In this document: positions 1 to 6,606 of the stretch, one piece after another | Position numbering within the stretch: the first letter of the stretch is position 1 | How the letters are laid out: each line of letters starts with the position of its first letter | Assembly (NCBI RefSeq): GCF_937920075.1 | Contig: NZ_CALETI010000466.1 | Span: forward strand, 1-8,176 | Length of the DNA stretch: 8,176 bases | Source: an uncultured Agitococcus sp. | Lineage (GTDB): Bacteria > Pseudomonadota > Gammaproteobacteria > Pseudomonadales > Moraxellaceae | Direction: 5' to 3' | Position numbers and translations under genes: made by a program | Notes under the pieces: generated by a model | What the model saw: the letters and a program-made list of their open reading frames with translations, nothing else | The model's database searches: none | What the model was told of the DNA's origin: nothing

Positions 1-470
1 GCTTTACTGGCTGAATAGGCAGCACTGGTGGGTAAGGGGGAAAAGGCAGAAAACGACGATATTCCCACTAATTGACCATGACCTTGAGCCAAAAAGATTT
101 TTGTTGCTGCATCTAAGGTCGCAATCGCACCGATTAAATTGGTTTGAAAAATTGCTTTATCAATTGCTAAGTTACCATTACCACTACGTCGTGCGCCAGT
201 AATCCCCGCGTTAGCAATGACAATATCTAGTTGGCCAAGTTGTTGTGCTAAATGACTGAGTGCTGGTGCAACTTGACTATCATCTTGAACGTCTAATTCA
301 GTCACAGCAACTTGAATAGAATATTGCTCTTCGAGCTGTCGTGCTAAATCTTCAAGCTTATCTAAACGACGAGCAGCCAATCCTAAATTATAACCTTTTT
401 GTGCAAATGCCTTTGCTAAAGCAGCACCAATGCCACTAGATGCACCAGTAATCACCACATTCTTACCCAT
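1..470 (-). CDS. SDR-family NAD(P)-dependent oxidoreductase, N-terminal part (truncated by window edge)
   Basis: This is a classical short-chain dehydrogenase/reductase with a Rossmann fold; its substrate cannot be told from sequence. The 156 complete codons read without interruption. The cofactor motif TGASSGIG is at residues 8-15. Two arginines follow the second strand (R34, R35), which in this family suggests a preference for NADP(H). The adenine-site Asp-Val pair is at 60-61 and the NAG motif at 87-89. The catalytic Ser is S139, followed 13 residues later by Tyr in YSASK (Y152, K156). The frame then runs off the window at base 1, so about 80-100 C-terminal residues are missing. The ATG at 470 is preceded by AGAGGA at 479-484, eight bases away, a good ribosome site. 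The gene is divergent from the HopJ-thioesterase gene. Family assignment is firm. Confidence 0.93.
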   Translation of the reverse strand, partial: MGKNVVITGASSGIGAALAKAFAQKGYNLGLAARRLDKLEDLARQLEEQYSIQVAVTELDVQDDSQVAPALSHLAQQLGQLDIVIANAGITGARRSGNGNLAIDKAIFQTNLIGAIATLDAATKIFLAQGHGQLVGISSFSAFSPLPTSAAYSASK

Positions 471-490
471 TATCAAAATCCTCTTATCAA

Positions 491-496
491 ATTATA
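491..496 (-). promoter_or_regulatory. Possible -10 box of the SDR gene
   Basis: The minus strand reads a perfect TATAAT here, upstream of the ribosome site at 479-484. No good -35 hexamer lies at 16-18 bases: TTGAAT is present but only 14 bases away. The leader would also be very short. This is a weak call based on the hexamer alone. Confidence 0.3.
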
Positions 497-556
497 AAAA
501 GCAAGGCACAATTCAAACATTATTTTTAGTTAATAATACCAAGGGTATATCTAGCC

Positions 557-1306
557 ATGTTACAGGAATTTTTCGCCAAGTTACGCAACAAAGATGTAGA
601 TTTTGAAGATACGATTCATGTCATTAATACTTTATACGACTATCAGCCCACGCGTTTTGCCAATGGTATAACCACAGTCGTGATGAATGAAGCAGGCCAA
701 AACGAAGGCTCGTGTCGTATTTTTGCCTTTGCTTTATTAAATAATTTAAATGAACAAGAAACCTTAGCCTGTTTTGGTCGTTTTTATCAAGAAGTCTTAA
801 ATGATCCACAAGGCTCAGGTCATGGCAATATTCGTAATTTTATGCGTGATGGTTGGGCAGGCATTAGTTTTGAGGGTAAAGCATTAATAGCCAAACACAA
901 ACATTTGGCCGAAGGTAGCACTGGCACAGCCTCAATGACGGTGACGGATATGGATACCGCTAAAGCGATTGCGGTGATGGCGGATGATGATTTTCCTGAA
1001 GTCTTTGCGACTGCGCGGATGGTGGGCTTAATGGAGTTAGCTGCTGCACGTTGTTTAAAAGTGTTACTCAATGACGGTGAGTTATCGGTTGGGGTAGGTG
1101 TGGATATTCAGCATCTAGCAGCAACGCCCAAATATGAAGTTGTTCAAGCGGTTGCTACCTATGTAGGCAAAGAAGGCAAACTTTATAAATTTACTATTGA
1201 AGCTTTTGATGCAGGTGGCAAAATTGGCGAAGGCACACATACTCGTGCGATTATTAGCACCGAACGTTTAGTGGCTGGGGCAAAGGCTAGAGTTGCACTC
1301 AATTAA
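557..1306 (+). CDS. HopJ-type domain fused to FlK-like hotdog thioesterase
   Basis: This 249-residue protein has two recognisable halves. Residues about 1-112 match the HopJ family, with conserved stretches NEAGQNEGSCRIFAFA (44-59), NEQETLACFGRFY (65-77) and NIRNFMRDGWAGISFEG (91-107). HopJ was named for a Pseudomonas syringae type III effector, but close relatives occur in many bacteria without that secretion system. Residues about 117-245 match the hotdog thioesterases related to fluoroacetyl-CoA thioesterase FlK. The FPEVFATARMVGLMELA stretch (146-162) carries T152 and E160, and H186 follows; these align, from memory, with FlK T42, E50 and H76 at a constant offset of 110. GEGTHTR (224-230) is the usual C-terminal strand motif. 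The likely activity is hydrolysis of an acyl-CoA whose identity is unknown. The start ATG has a weak AAGGG at 541-545. No stop or frameshift separates the halves. The cytoplasm is the expected location, since no signal peptide is visible. Confidence 0.85.
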   Translation: MLQEFFAKLRNKDVDFEDTIHVINTLYDYQPTRFANGITTVVMNEAGQNEGSCRIFAFALLNNLNEQETLACFGRFYQEVLNDPQGSGHGNIRNFMRDGWAGISFEGKALIAKHKHLAEGSTGTASMTVTDMDTAKAIAVMADDDFPEVFATARMVGLMELAAARCLKVLLNDGELSVGVGVDIQHLAATPKYEVVQAVATYVGKEGKLYKFTIEAFDAGGKIGEGTHTRAIISTERLVAGAKARVALN

Positions 1307-1323
1307 AAACGGTTTTCACTAAA

Positions 1324-1352
1324 CTGTCATCGTTTAGTCAAATCAATGTCAT
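1324..1352 (+). promoter_or_regulatory. Pho box (PhoB-binding site), three 7-base half-sites
   Basis: The units CTGTCAT (1324-1330), TAGTCAA (1335-1341) and ATGTCAT (1346-1352) are separated by 4-base spacers, CGTT and ATCA. Their shared GTCA cores therefore recur every 11 bases. The PhoB consensus is two CTGTCAT-like heptamers separated by an AT-rich tetramer, so both adjacent pairs fit. The first unit matches the consensus heptamer completely, the third at 6 of 7 and the middle one at 4 of 7. The site ends 57 bases before the phoX start codon, where phosphate-starvation control is expected. PhoB sites usually replace the -35 box and lie about 10 bases before the -10. The candidate there, TAGTGT at 1363-1368, is poor. 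Confidence 0.72.
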
Positions 1353-1409
1353 CAGTGGTACTTAGTGTATGGCGTAGAAAATTATCCGCCATATGCTAGG
1401 TATTTTAAC

Positions 1410-3575
1410 ATGACTGAACAACGCCCTTATATTGATACTCATCAAGAACAAGACGACACCAATCATTCAGTTAATTCTCATTTTAATGAAGTCTTACAAG
1501 TTCGTATATCTCGCCGTAAAACCGTTTTAGGTGGCATGTCAGCAACTGCTGCTTTAATGTTAGGTGGTTTAACTGGCTGTGGTAATTCCGATGATACAGT
1601 CGTTCCTGCTGCAACACCTGAACCAGAATTAAAATTAGGTTTCACACCAGTTGCTAAAAATTTAAATGATGTGGTTACTGTACCAACAGGTTATGAAGTC
1701 GCAGTTGTTTATGCTTTAGGGGATGCGTTAAACACAACAACTTCTGCATGGGCAAATGATGGTTCTGAAACAGCAGATTCTTATGAGTTTCGTGCAGGCG
1801 ACCATCATGATGGTATGAGCTTTTTTGGTTTAGGCAGTGATGGTAAATGGAGTTCAAAAACCTCGGATAAAGGTTTGTTGTGTTTAAATCATGAAAATAT
1901 TACTAGTGCTTTCTTACACGCTAGTGGTCCAACAACAGTCGATGGCAAACGTCCTGTTGATGAAGCCTTAAAAGAAATTAATTGTCATGGCGTCAGCGTT
2001 GTCGCGATTAATCGCCAAAGCAATGGTTCATTTGCGGTTGATAAAGCGAATACCTTAAACCGTCGTGTTACACCAAACACAGTGATGGAGTTTCACGGCC
2101 CCGCTGCGGCTAGTCGTTTCTTAGTGACTAAATACGATGCCAAAGCCAAAAAAGGTCGTGGCACATTAAATAACTGTGCGAATGGTTATACGCCTTGGGG
2201 TACTTATTTAACCTGTGAAGAAAACTGGGCGGGGTATTTTAAACGTCCAAGTACGGATGATAGTTTACGTAGCACAGCTGAATTAGCCAGTTTAAAACGT
2301 TATGGTGTGACTAGCTCAACAGGTGCAAATTCTTGGTCAACGGCTAGTGATAGCGATGACCGTTTTACCCGTTGGAATGCCACTATTTTAGATGCAGCCA
2401 AAACAGCAGACACCGACTTCCGTAATGAACCAAATACCTTTGGTTGGGTAGTTGAAATTGACCCATTCAGTGCCAGTAATGCACCACGTAAACGTACTGC
2501 TTTAGGTCGTTTTGCCCACGAAGGTTGTGTGATTGCACCTGTTAAAGTGGGTAAGCCTGTCGTATTTTATATGGGTGATGACTCACGCGGTGAATATGTT
2601 TATAAGTTTGTTTCGGCAAAAGTGTGGGATGCAGCCGATGCAACAGGTGGTTTAACCGCTGGCGACAAATACATGAATGATGGCAAATTGTATGTTGCCA
2701 AATTTAATGCTGATGGTACAGGTAAGTGGTTAGAGTTAAGTTTTGGTGTAAATGGTTTAGTGGCTGATAATGCAGTATATCCATTTACTTCGCAAGCAGC
2801 CGTAGTGGTTAATGCTCGTTTAGCCGCAGACTCTGTGGGTGCAACCAAAATGGACAGGCCTGAATGGACAGCAGTACATCCAAAAACGGGAGAAATTTAC
2901 CTCACTTTAACTAATAACAGTAATCGTGGTACAAGTTATCCTGTGGATGCTGCTAACCCACGTAATTACACGGACGAAGACGGTAAAAAAGGTAAAGGCA
3001 ACCCACATGGCCATATTATTCGTTGGAAAGAAACAGACGGCGAACATAGTGCTGTAGGTTTTACATGGGATGTTTATGTGTTTGCCGCAGAGGAAGATGC
3101 GGATAAAAGCAAAATTAACGTCTCTAACTTAACCAGTGCTAACGATATGTCTAGCCCTGACGGTTTGTGGTTTGACTCACGCGGTATCTTGTGGATTCAA
3201 ACTGATGATGGTGCTTACACTGATGTGACGAACTGTATGATGTTAGCCGCAGTGACAGGTAAAGTTGGGGATGGTGGCAAAACAACCATTGATACACAAG
3301 ATACCTTTAAGGGTAAAAATCCAACTGAAGACAATTTACGCCGCTTTTTGGTTGGCCCTAAAGAGTGTGAAATTACAGGTGTGACGATGACTCCTGATAA
3401 CAAGGCTATTTTTGTGAATATTCAGCATCCTGGTGAAGATGGTAATTTAACGAGCATTAGCAGTAACTGGCCAGATGTTGCTAACCCAACCGTGGTAAAT
3501 AGTAATAAAACAGCACGTCCACGCTCAGCAACCATCGTGATTTATCGCAAAGATGGTAAAGAAGTTGCTGTTTAA
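1410..3575 (+). CDS. phoX: PhoX-type alkaline phosphatase, Tat-exported, probable lipoprotein
   Basis: This 721-residue phosphatase is of the PhoX (DUF839) family, calcium- and iron-dependent enzymes that release phosphate from phosphomonoesters outside the cytoplasmic membrane. Landmarks in order are HHDGM (132-136), GLLCLNHEN (155-163), TCEEN (268-272), FAHEGC (368-373), MGDDSRGEYVYKF (388-400), MDRPEW (481-486), SPDGLWFD (582-589), GPKECEITGV (649-658) and NIQHPGE (670-676). C269 matches the cysteine that ligates iron in P. fluorescens PhoX. A long N-region leads to a twin-arginine signal (S34-R35-R36-K37-T38), a hydrophobic stretch and a lipobox L54-T55-G56-C57. Glycine at +2 would favour the outer membrane. 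I chose ATG 1410, which has AGGT eight bases upstream. The in-frame GTG at 1365 lies only 12 bases after the Pho box, probably before the transcription start. Length and motifs are normal for the family. Confidence 0.95.
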   Translation: MTEQRPYIDTHQEQDDTNHSVNSHFNEVLQVRISRRKTVLGGMSATAALMLGGLTGCGNSDDTVVPAATPEPELKLGFTPVAKNLNDVVTVPTGYEVAVVYALGDALNTTTSAWANDGSETADSYEFRAGDHHDGMSFFGLGSDGKWSSKTSDKGLLCLNHENITSAFLHASGPTTVDGKRPVDEALKEINCHGVSVVAINRQSNGSFAVDKANTLNRRVTPNTVMEFHGPAAASRFLVTKYDAKAKKGRGTLNNCANGYTPWGTYLTCEENWAGYFKRPSTDDSLRSTAELASLKRYGVTSSTGANSWSTASDSDDRFTRWNATILDAAKTADTDFRNEPNTFGWVVEIDPFSASNAPRKRTALGRFAHEGCVIAPVKVGKPVVFYMGDDSRGEYVYKFVSAKVWDAADATGGLTAGDKYMNDGKLYVAKFNADGTGKWLELSFGVNGLVADNAVYPFTSQAAVVVNARLAADSVGATKMDRPEWTAVHPKTGEIYLTLTNNSNRGTSYPVDAANPRNYTDEDGKKGKGNPHGHIIRWKETDGEHSAVGFTWDVYVFAAEEDADKSKINVSNLTSANDMSSPDGLWFDSRGILWIQTDDGAYTDVTNCMMLAAVTGKVGDGGKTTIDTQDTFKGKNPTEDNLRRFLVGPKECEITGVTMTPDNKAIFVNIQHPGEDGNLTSISSNWPDVANPTVVNSNKTARPRSATIVIYRKDGKEVAV

Positions 3576-3597
3576 GCAACATTCTTAAAAGCCATAA

Positions 3598-3629
3598 AAA
3601 AAGCCCTTGCCATTGTGCAAGGGCTTTTT
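3598..3629. terminator. Bidirectional intrinsic terminator between phoX and the DUF1993 gene
   Basis: The arms GCCCTTGC (3603-3610) and GCAAGGGC (3617-3624) pair perfectly around a six-base loop, CATTGT. A run of A precedes the stem and TTTTT follows it, which extends the pairing to 13 bp. Each strand therefore has a GC stem followed by a U tract. It starts 22 bases after the phoX stop and ends 26 bases before the stop of the convergent gene. Confidence 0.92.
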
Positions 3630-3655
3630 ATTTTGCACTATCTAAAAGAGGATTT

Positions 3656-4159
3656 TTAACCACCAATAAAATCTGGTTTACCCAGTTCTACACCATTATG
3701 ACGCAAAATGTTGTAGGTGGTGGTGATATGAAAATACATATTGGGAATCACAAAATGCTGCAAGTAGGTTTTGCCATCAAAGTTTAAGGTGCGAGTGCGT
3801 AAGGCAAGGGTAATGGCTTTGTCTTCGGTATTATCAATTTGAGTAGGGCTAAATTCTTTTAAAAAGCTAATGGTTTTATCTACCCGTGCAATTAACTCAT
3901 CAATCGTGGTTTCGGTGTCTTCATATTTGGGTGGTTCTACGCCTGCTAAACGCGCTGCACAGCCTTTAACCATATCGGTAGCAATTTGCACTTGGCGAGC
4001 AAGAGCAAACATATCGGGTGCTAGTCGACTATTGACTAAAATGCTTGCATCAAAGTTTTTGTTGGTGGCGTGAGTTGCGCCTTTTTGTAGAATGTTACGC
4101 AGATTGCCTAACATGTGAATAAAAATGGGAATTGACGATTGATACATGGAGAGTGACAT
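3656..4159 (-). CDS. DUF1993 family protein
   Basis: This 167-residue protein belongs to the DUF1993 family, whose members are predicted helical bundles resembling DinB-like proteins. No biochemical role is known to me. The most diagnostic part is the C-terminus: NMYFHITTTYNILRHNG (140-156) followed by ELGKPDFIG (158-166). Conserved-looking histidines H15, H135, H144 and H154 are candidates for metal binding by analogy with DinB-like folds, which is inference. There is no signal peptide or membrane segment, so it is probably cytosolic. The ATG at 4159 has AGGA eight bases upstream, a convincing start. Length is normal for the family. It converges on phoX across the shared terminator and follows hemB in the same direction, separated by 195 bases carrying two hairpins. 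It is probably transcribed alone. Confidence 0.88.
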   Translation of the reverse strand: MSLSMYQSSIPIFIHMLGNLRNILQKGATHATNKNFDASILVNSRLAPDMFALARQVQIATDMVKGCAARLAGVEPPKYEDTETTIDELIARVDKTISFLKEFSPTQIDNTEDKAITLALRTRTLNFDGKTYLQHFVIPNMYFHITTTYNILRHNGVELGKPDFIGG

Positions 4160-4285
4160 AACGGTGTTCCTGTTTGTTTATTGTCGAAATTATTTAATAG
4201 GGGTGGGGAAGAGGGAAGTCAATTGCGAGAAGAAAAATAATTATAGATAGTGTAGATTGACGCAGGAAAACGACAAGACTAATTT

Positions 4286-4354
4286 AACGGTTGTGGGTTG
4301 AGGAACGAAACCCACAAGATATAAACGGTCGTGGGTTTCCTACGTCAACCCACG
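4286..4354. repeat. Pair of REP-like palindromes in inverted orientation
   Basis: The first hairpin has arms TTGTGGGTT (4291-4299) and AACCCACAA (4309-4317) around a 9-base loop, GAGGAACGA. The second has arms CGTGGGTT (4330-4337) and AACCCACG (4347-4354), also with a 9-base loop. The second loop read on the minus strand is GACGTAGGA, so the two units appear inverted relative to each other. Each is preceded by AACGGT, giving 14-base stretches (4286-4299 and 4324-4337) that differ at one base. The second hairpin ends directly against the hemB stop codon. The GGGTTGAGGAACGAAACCC type recalls dispersed palindromes seen in many gammaproteobacterial and cyanobacterial genomes, from memory. It may act as a terminator or mRNA end-protector for hemB. 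The rest of the gap, 4160-4285, shows no gene. Confidence 0.75.
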
Positions 4355-5368
4355 CTACTTCTGCAACAACTTCGCCGCCTCTTTGGCAAAATAGGTCAAA
4401 ATCGCATCTGCACCAGAGCGTTTAATACACATTAACGACTCTAAAATAATCTCATCACGCTTTAACCAACCATTACTAATCGCCGCCATGTGCATGGCAT
4501 ATTCACCACTGACCTGATAAGCAAAAGTGGGGGCTTGATAGGTATCTTTTACTTCACGAATAATATCCAAATAGGGCATGGCAGGTTTCACCATGACCAT
4601 ATCTGCACCTTCAGCCAAATCAAGACCTACTTCGTGTAAGGCTTCCATACGGTTAGCAGGATCCATTTGATAGGTCTTTTTATTGCCACCTTTTAAGTTA
4701 CCCGCCGAACCGACCGCATCTCTAAAAGGCCCATAGTAGTTAGACGCATATTTTGCGGCATACGACAAAATACACACATTCGGGTAGCCTGCTTGTTCTA
4801 AAGCCGCACGAATTGCACCAATTCGACCATCCATCATATCGGAAGGTGCGACCACATCGGCACCTGCTTGCGCATGAGAAATCGCTTGTTTAATTAACGC
4901 TTCGGTGGTGACATCATTTAGCACATAGCCGTTTTCATCAATAATGCCATCTTGACCATGTGTGGTAAATGGGTCTAACGCAACATCAGTAATCACGCCT
5001 AATTGTGGAAAAGCCGCTTTTAAAGCGCGTGTTGCACGTTGGGCTAAACCCTCAGCATTCCATGCTTCTTCAGCTAATAAGCTTTTTGCTTCGGGCGGCG
5101 TGACAGGAAACAAGGCCACCGCAGGCACACCCAAAGCCACCAATTCAGCCGCTTCTTTGAGTAATTCATCAATTGACACACGCTCAATACCTAACATTGA
5201 CGGAATGGCTTCGCGGCGTTTTTCACCCTCTAACACAAACATCGGGTAAATTAAATCGGCAGGTGTTAATACCGTTTCTTGTACTAAACGACGGCTAAAT
5301 TCTTGAGCGCGTAAACGACGCATACGGGTTTGTGGAAAAGCACCACGAGCAAAAGTAAATTGGGACAT
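4355..5368 (-). CDS. hemB: Delta-aminolevulinic acid dehydratase (porphobilinogen synthase), magnesium type
   Basis: HemB condenses two 5-aminolevulinate molecules to porphobilinogen in cytosolic haem and tetrapyrrole synthesis. The protein has 337 residues, the length I recall for the P. aeruginosa enzyme. The two Schiff-base lysines are K206 in SYAAKYASNYYGPFRDA and K261 in MVMVKPAMPYLD. The metal region reads DVALDPFTTHGQDG (128-141), with aspartates D132 and D140 where zinc enzymes such as E. coli HemB carry a cysteine cluster. That marks a zinc-independent, magnesium-type enzyme. The N-terminal arm (FPQTRMRRLR, 11-20) is the one used in octamer assembly. I chose ATG 5368 over an in-frame TTG at 5380 because the family begins near here; neither has a strong ribosome site. 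It is divergent from elbB. Confidence 0.96.
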   Translation of the reverse strand: MSQFTFARGAFPQTRMRRLRAQEFSRRLVQETVLTPADLIYPMFVLEGEKRREAIPSMLGIERVSIDELLKEAAELVALGVPAVALFPVTPPEAKSLLAEEAWNAEGLAQRATRALKAAFPQLGVITDVALDPFTTHGQDGIIDENGYVLNDVTTEALIKQAISHAQAGADVVAPSDMMDGRIGAIRAALEQAGYPNVCILSYAAKYASNYYGPFRDAVGSAGNLKGGNKKTYQMDPANRMEALHEVGLDLAEGADMVMVKPAMPYLDIIREVKDTYQAPTFAYQVSGEYAMHMAAISNGWLKRDEIILESLMCIKRSGADAILTYFAKEAAKLLQK

Positions 5369-5397
5369 AAGGCAACTCAATAAAAATAATTACATCT

Positions 5398-5422
5398 GTA
5401 CTCTAGCAAAAATTTAGAGTGC
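5398..5422. promoter_or_regulatory. Small inverted repeat in the hemB-elbB divergent gap
   Basis: ACTCTA (5400-5405) and TAGAGT (5415-5420) are perfect inverted arms around nine AT-rich bases, extendable by a G-T and a G-C pair. It lies between the divergent starts of hemB and elbB and could be a shared operator. It matches no regulator site that I recognise, and short palindromes arise by chance in AT-rich DNA. Confidence 0.25.
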
Positions 5423-5466
5423 TGTTAGATTTGCTAAATAAATTTTGTAGTGACAGGATGGAAAAA

Positions 5467-6117
5467 ATGAAAAAAGTAGCAGTTATTTTATCAGGTTGTG
5501 GCTTTAAAGATGGTGGTGAAATTTATGAAGCCACTTTAACCTTGTTGGCTTTAGATGAGGCGGATGTCAGTTATCAATGTTTTGCGCCCGATATGCCGCA
5601 AATGCACGTGGTTAATCATTTAACGGGCGAAGAAATGCCCGAAAGCCGTAATGTCTTGGTCGAGGCGGCGCGTTTGGCGCGAGGCAATGTTAAACCAATT
5701 ACCGAGGCTAAGATTGAAGACTTTGATGCTTTGATTATTCCCGGTGGTTTTGGCGCAGCGAAGAATTTATGCAATTTTGCCGTTAAAGGCAGCGACATGA
5801 CGGTACAAGCTGAGGTATTGGCTTTTGCTCAAGGCATGAGTCAAGCAGGGAAACCTGTCGGTTTAGTGTGTATTGCACCTGCTATGGCTCCCAAAATTGG
5901 TGGAGCAGGCACACAATACACCATTGGCAATGATGCAGGTACAGCAGCTGCGATTAACGCGATGGGTGGGGTACATGTTAATTGTGCAGTTGATGAATGT
6001 GTGATTGATAGCGAGCGCAAAATTGTCACAACACCAGCATATATGTATGCAGCACGTATTCGTGAAGCGCGTGCAGGGATTCAAAAGTTAGTCCAAGCGG
6101 TGTTGAGTTTAGCTTAG
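5467..6117 (+). CDS. elbB: ElbB, glyoxalase III-like DJ-1/PfpI superfamily protein
   Basis: This 216-residue protein corresponds to E. coli ElbB (217 residues), once called enhancing lycopene biosynthesis protein 2. It belongs to the DJ-1/PfpI superfamily. ElbB has been reported to have weak glyoxalase activity; its true role and the link to isoprenoids are unclear. Diagnostic stretches are VILSGCGFKDG (6-16), HLTGEEMPESRNVLVEAAR (51-69), IIPGGFGAAKNL (90-101), and GLVCIAPAM (132-140) with the nucleophile-elbow cysteine C135. IVTTPAYM (186-193) lies near the end. The ATG at 5467 has AGGA (5455-5458) eight bases upstream and begins MKKVAVILSG like the E. coli protein. In-frame GTG 5419 and ATG 5458 would add residues absent from the family. 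It converges on a small unknown gene across a hairpin. Confidence 0.95.
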   Translation: MKKVAVILSGCGFKDGGEIYEATLTLLALDEADVSYQCFAPDMPQMHVVNHLTGEEMPESRNVLVEAARLARGNVKPITEAKIEDFDALIIPGGFGAAKNLCNFAVKGSDMTVQAEVLAFAQGMSQAGKPVGLVCIAPAMAPKIGGAGTQYTIGNDAGTAAAINAMGGVHVNCAVDECVIDSERKIVTTPAYMYAARIREARAGIQKLVQAVLSLA

Positions 6118-6120
6118 ACC

Positions 6121-6150
6121 TCACCCTAACCCTCTCCTAAAAGGAGAGGG
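6121..6150. repeat. GC-rich hairpin, dispersed-repeat type, between convergent genes
   Basis: The arms CCCTCTCCT (6130-6138) and AGGAGAGGG (6142-6150) pair perfectly over a three-base loop, AAA. The leading TCACCCTAA is the usual start of a sequence found between genes in many gammaproteobacteria, from memory. No T run follows on the plus strand, so it is not a textbook intrinsic terminator. Its place 12 bases after the elbB stop and 31 before the stop of the convergent gene suits a transcript boundary. Confidence 0.7.
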
Positions 6151-6181
6151 TATTCCCTTGCTAACTTTGGGAAAGGGGAAC

Positions 6182-6532
6182 TTAAAACACCATTGCATGG
6201 TCAATTAAATAATGTCCGTCTTTTTCGACCACCACAATTTCGGCCACAAATTCCCCCACTTGTTGTGAGCAAAATTGTTTCCAAATAACGGCAATCGACG
6301 CAGGCCGTCTAAAAATAGCCACAAACTCACGATGGGTAAAAAATCCCCATTTGGCCTGATAATCTTTACAGACATAAGCTAAATGTTCGGGCGTGACAAT
6401 GGCTTTGGCGCGTTCAGTAAAATCTTGGGTATGTTGTGCGTGATTAATAGCGGTAGAGCCAGCCATTAAATTATCCATCATCGGGTTAACGATAGCCAAA
6501 ATTTCTTGATCAGTTAATAAAGCGAGTTTCAT
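6182..6532 (-). CDS. Small conserved-looking protein of unknown function
   Basis: I do not recognise this 116-residue protein. It has a helical-looking N-terminal half (about 6-58) and a second half with likely strands, such as REFVAIFRR (68-76), FVAEIVVVEKD (95-105) and HYLIDHAMVF (107-116). It has four histidines in the first and middle parts (H31, H34, H50, H67) and two at the end (H107, H112). No signal peptide or membrane segment is visible. A helix-then-strand layout of this size could be an NTF2-like or DUF4440-like domain, but that is only a guess. The ATG at 6532 has AGGG seven bases upstream. It fills the space between elbB and a divergent thioesterase gene, and no longer competing frame covers this stretch, which supports it being a real gene. 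Confidence 0.7.
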   Translation of the reverse strand: MKLALLTDQEILAIVNPMMDNLMAGSTAINHAQHTQDFTERAKAIVTPEHLAYVCKDYQAKWGFFTHREFVAIFRRPASIAVIWKQFCSQQVGEFVAEIVVVEKDGHYLIDHAMVF

Positions 6533-6606
6533 AAATAGACCCTAAATAAGTGCTAACCGACTAAGTCCTAAAAAGATTGTTTTTTTGGTCATTGCCAAGC
6601 AAGCAT

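Noticed and set aside
557..892. HopJ half read as a genuine type III secretion effector
   Set aside because: No secretion, chaperone or hrp-type genes are nearby, the domain is fused to a metabolic enzyme, and the family is common in bacteria without that system.
820..1071. Open frame on the minus strand inside the HopJ-thioesterase gene
   Set aside because: It is a shadow of a well-supported plus-strand gene, has no family resemblance and no ribosome site context. The same applies to the other antisense frames over phoX, hemB, elbB and yigI.
1365..1409. GTG start at 1365 extending PhoX by 15 residues
   Set aside because: It lies only 12 bases after the Pho box, where the -10 region is expected, and has no ribosome site. 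ATG 1410 has AGGT at correct spacing.
3870..4073. Plus-strand frame inside the DUF1993 gene
   Set aside because: It is antisense to a recognisable family member and its product resembles nothing known.
4286..4354. Short repeats as a CRISPR or attachment site
   Set aside because: There are only two units, each a self-complementary hairpin with a 9-base loop, with no cas genes, integrase or tRNA nearby.
5369..5380. TTG start adding four residues to HemB
   Set aside because: It is a rare start with no ribosome site and no family support. ATG 5368 gives the normal 337 residues.
5419..5466. Upstream GTG (5419) and ATG (5458) starts for elbB
   Set aside because: Neither has a ribosome site, and the family begins with MKK followed directly by the first strand. 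ATG 5467 has AGGA eight bases upstream.
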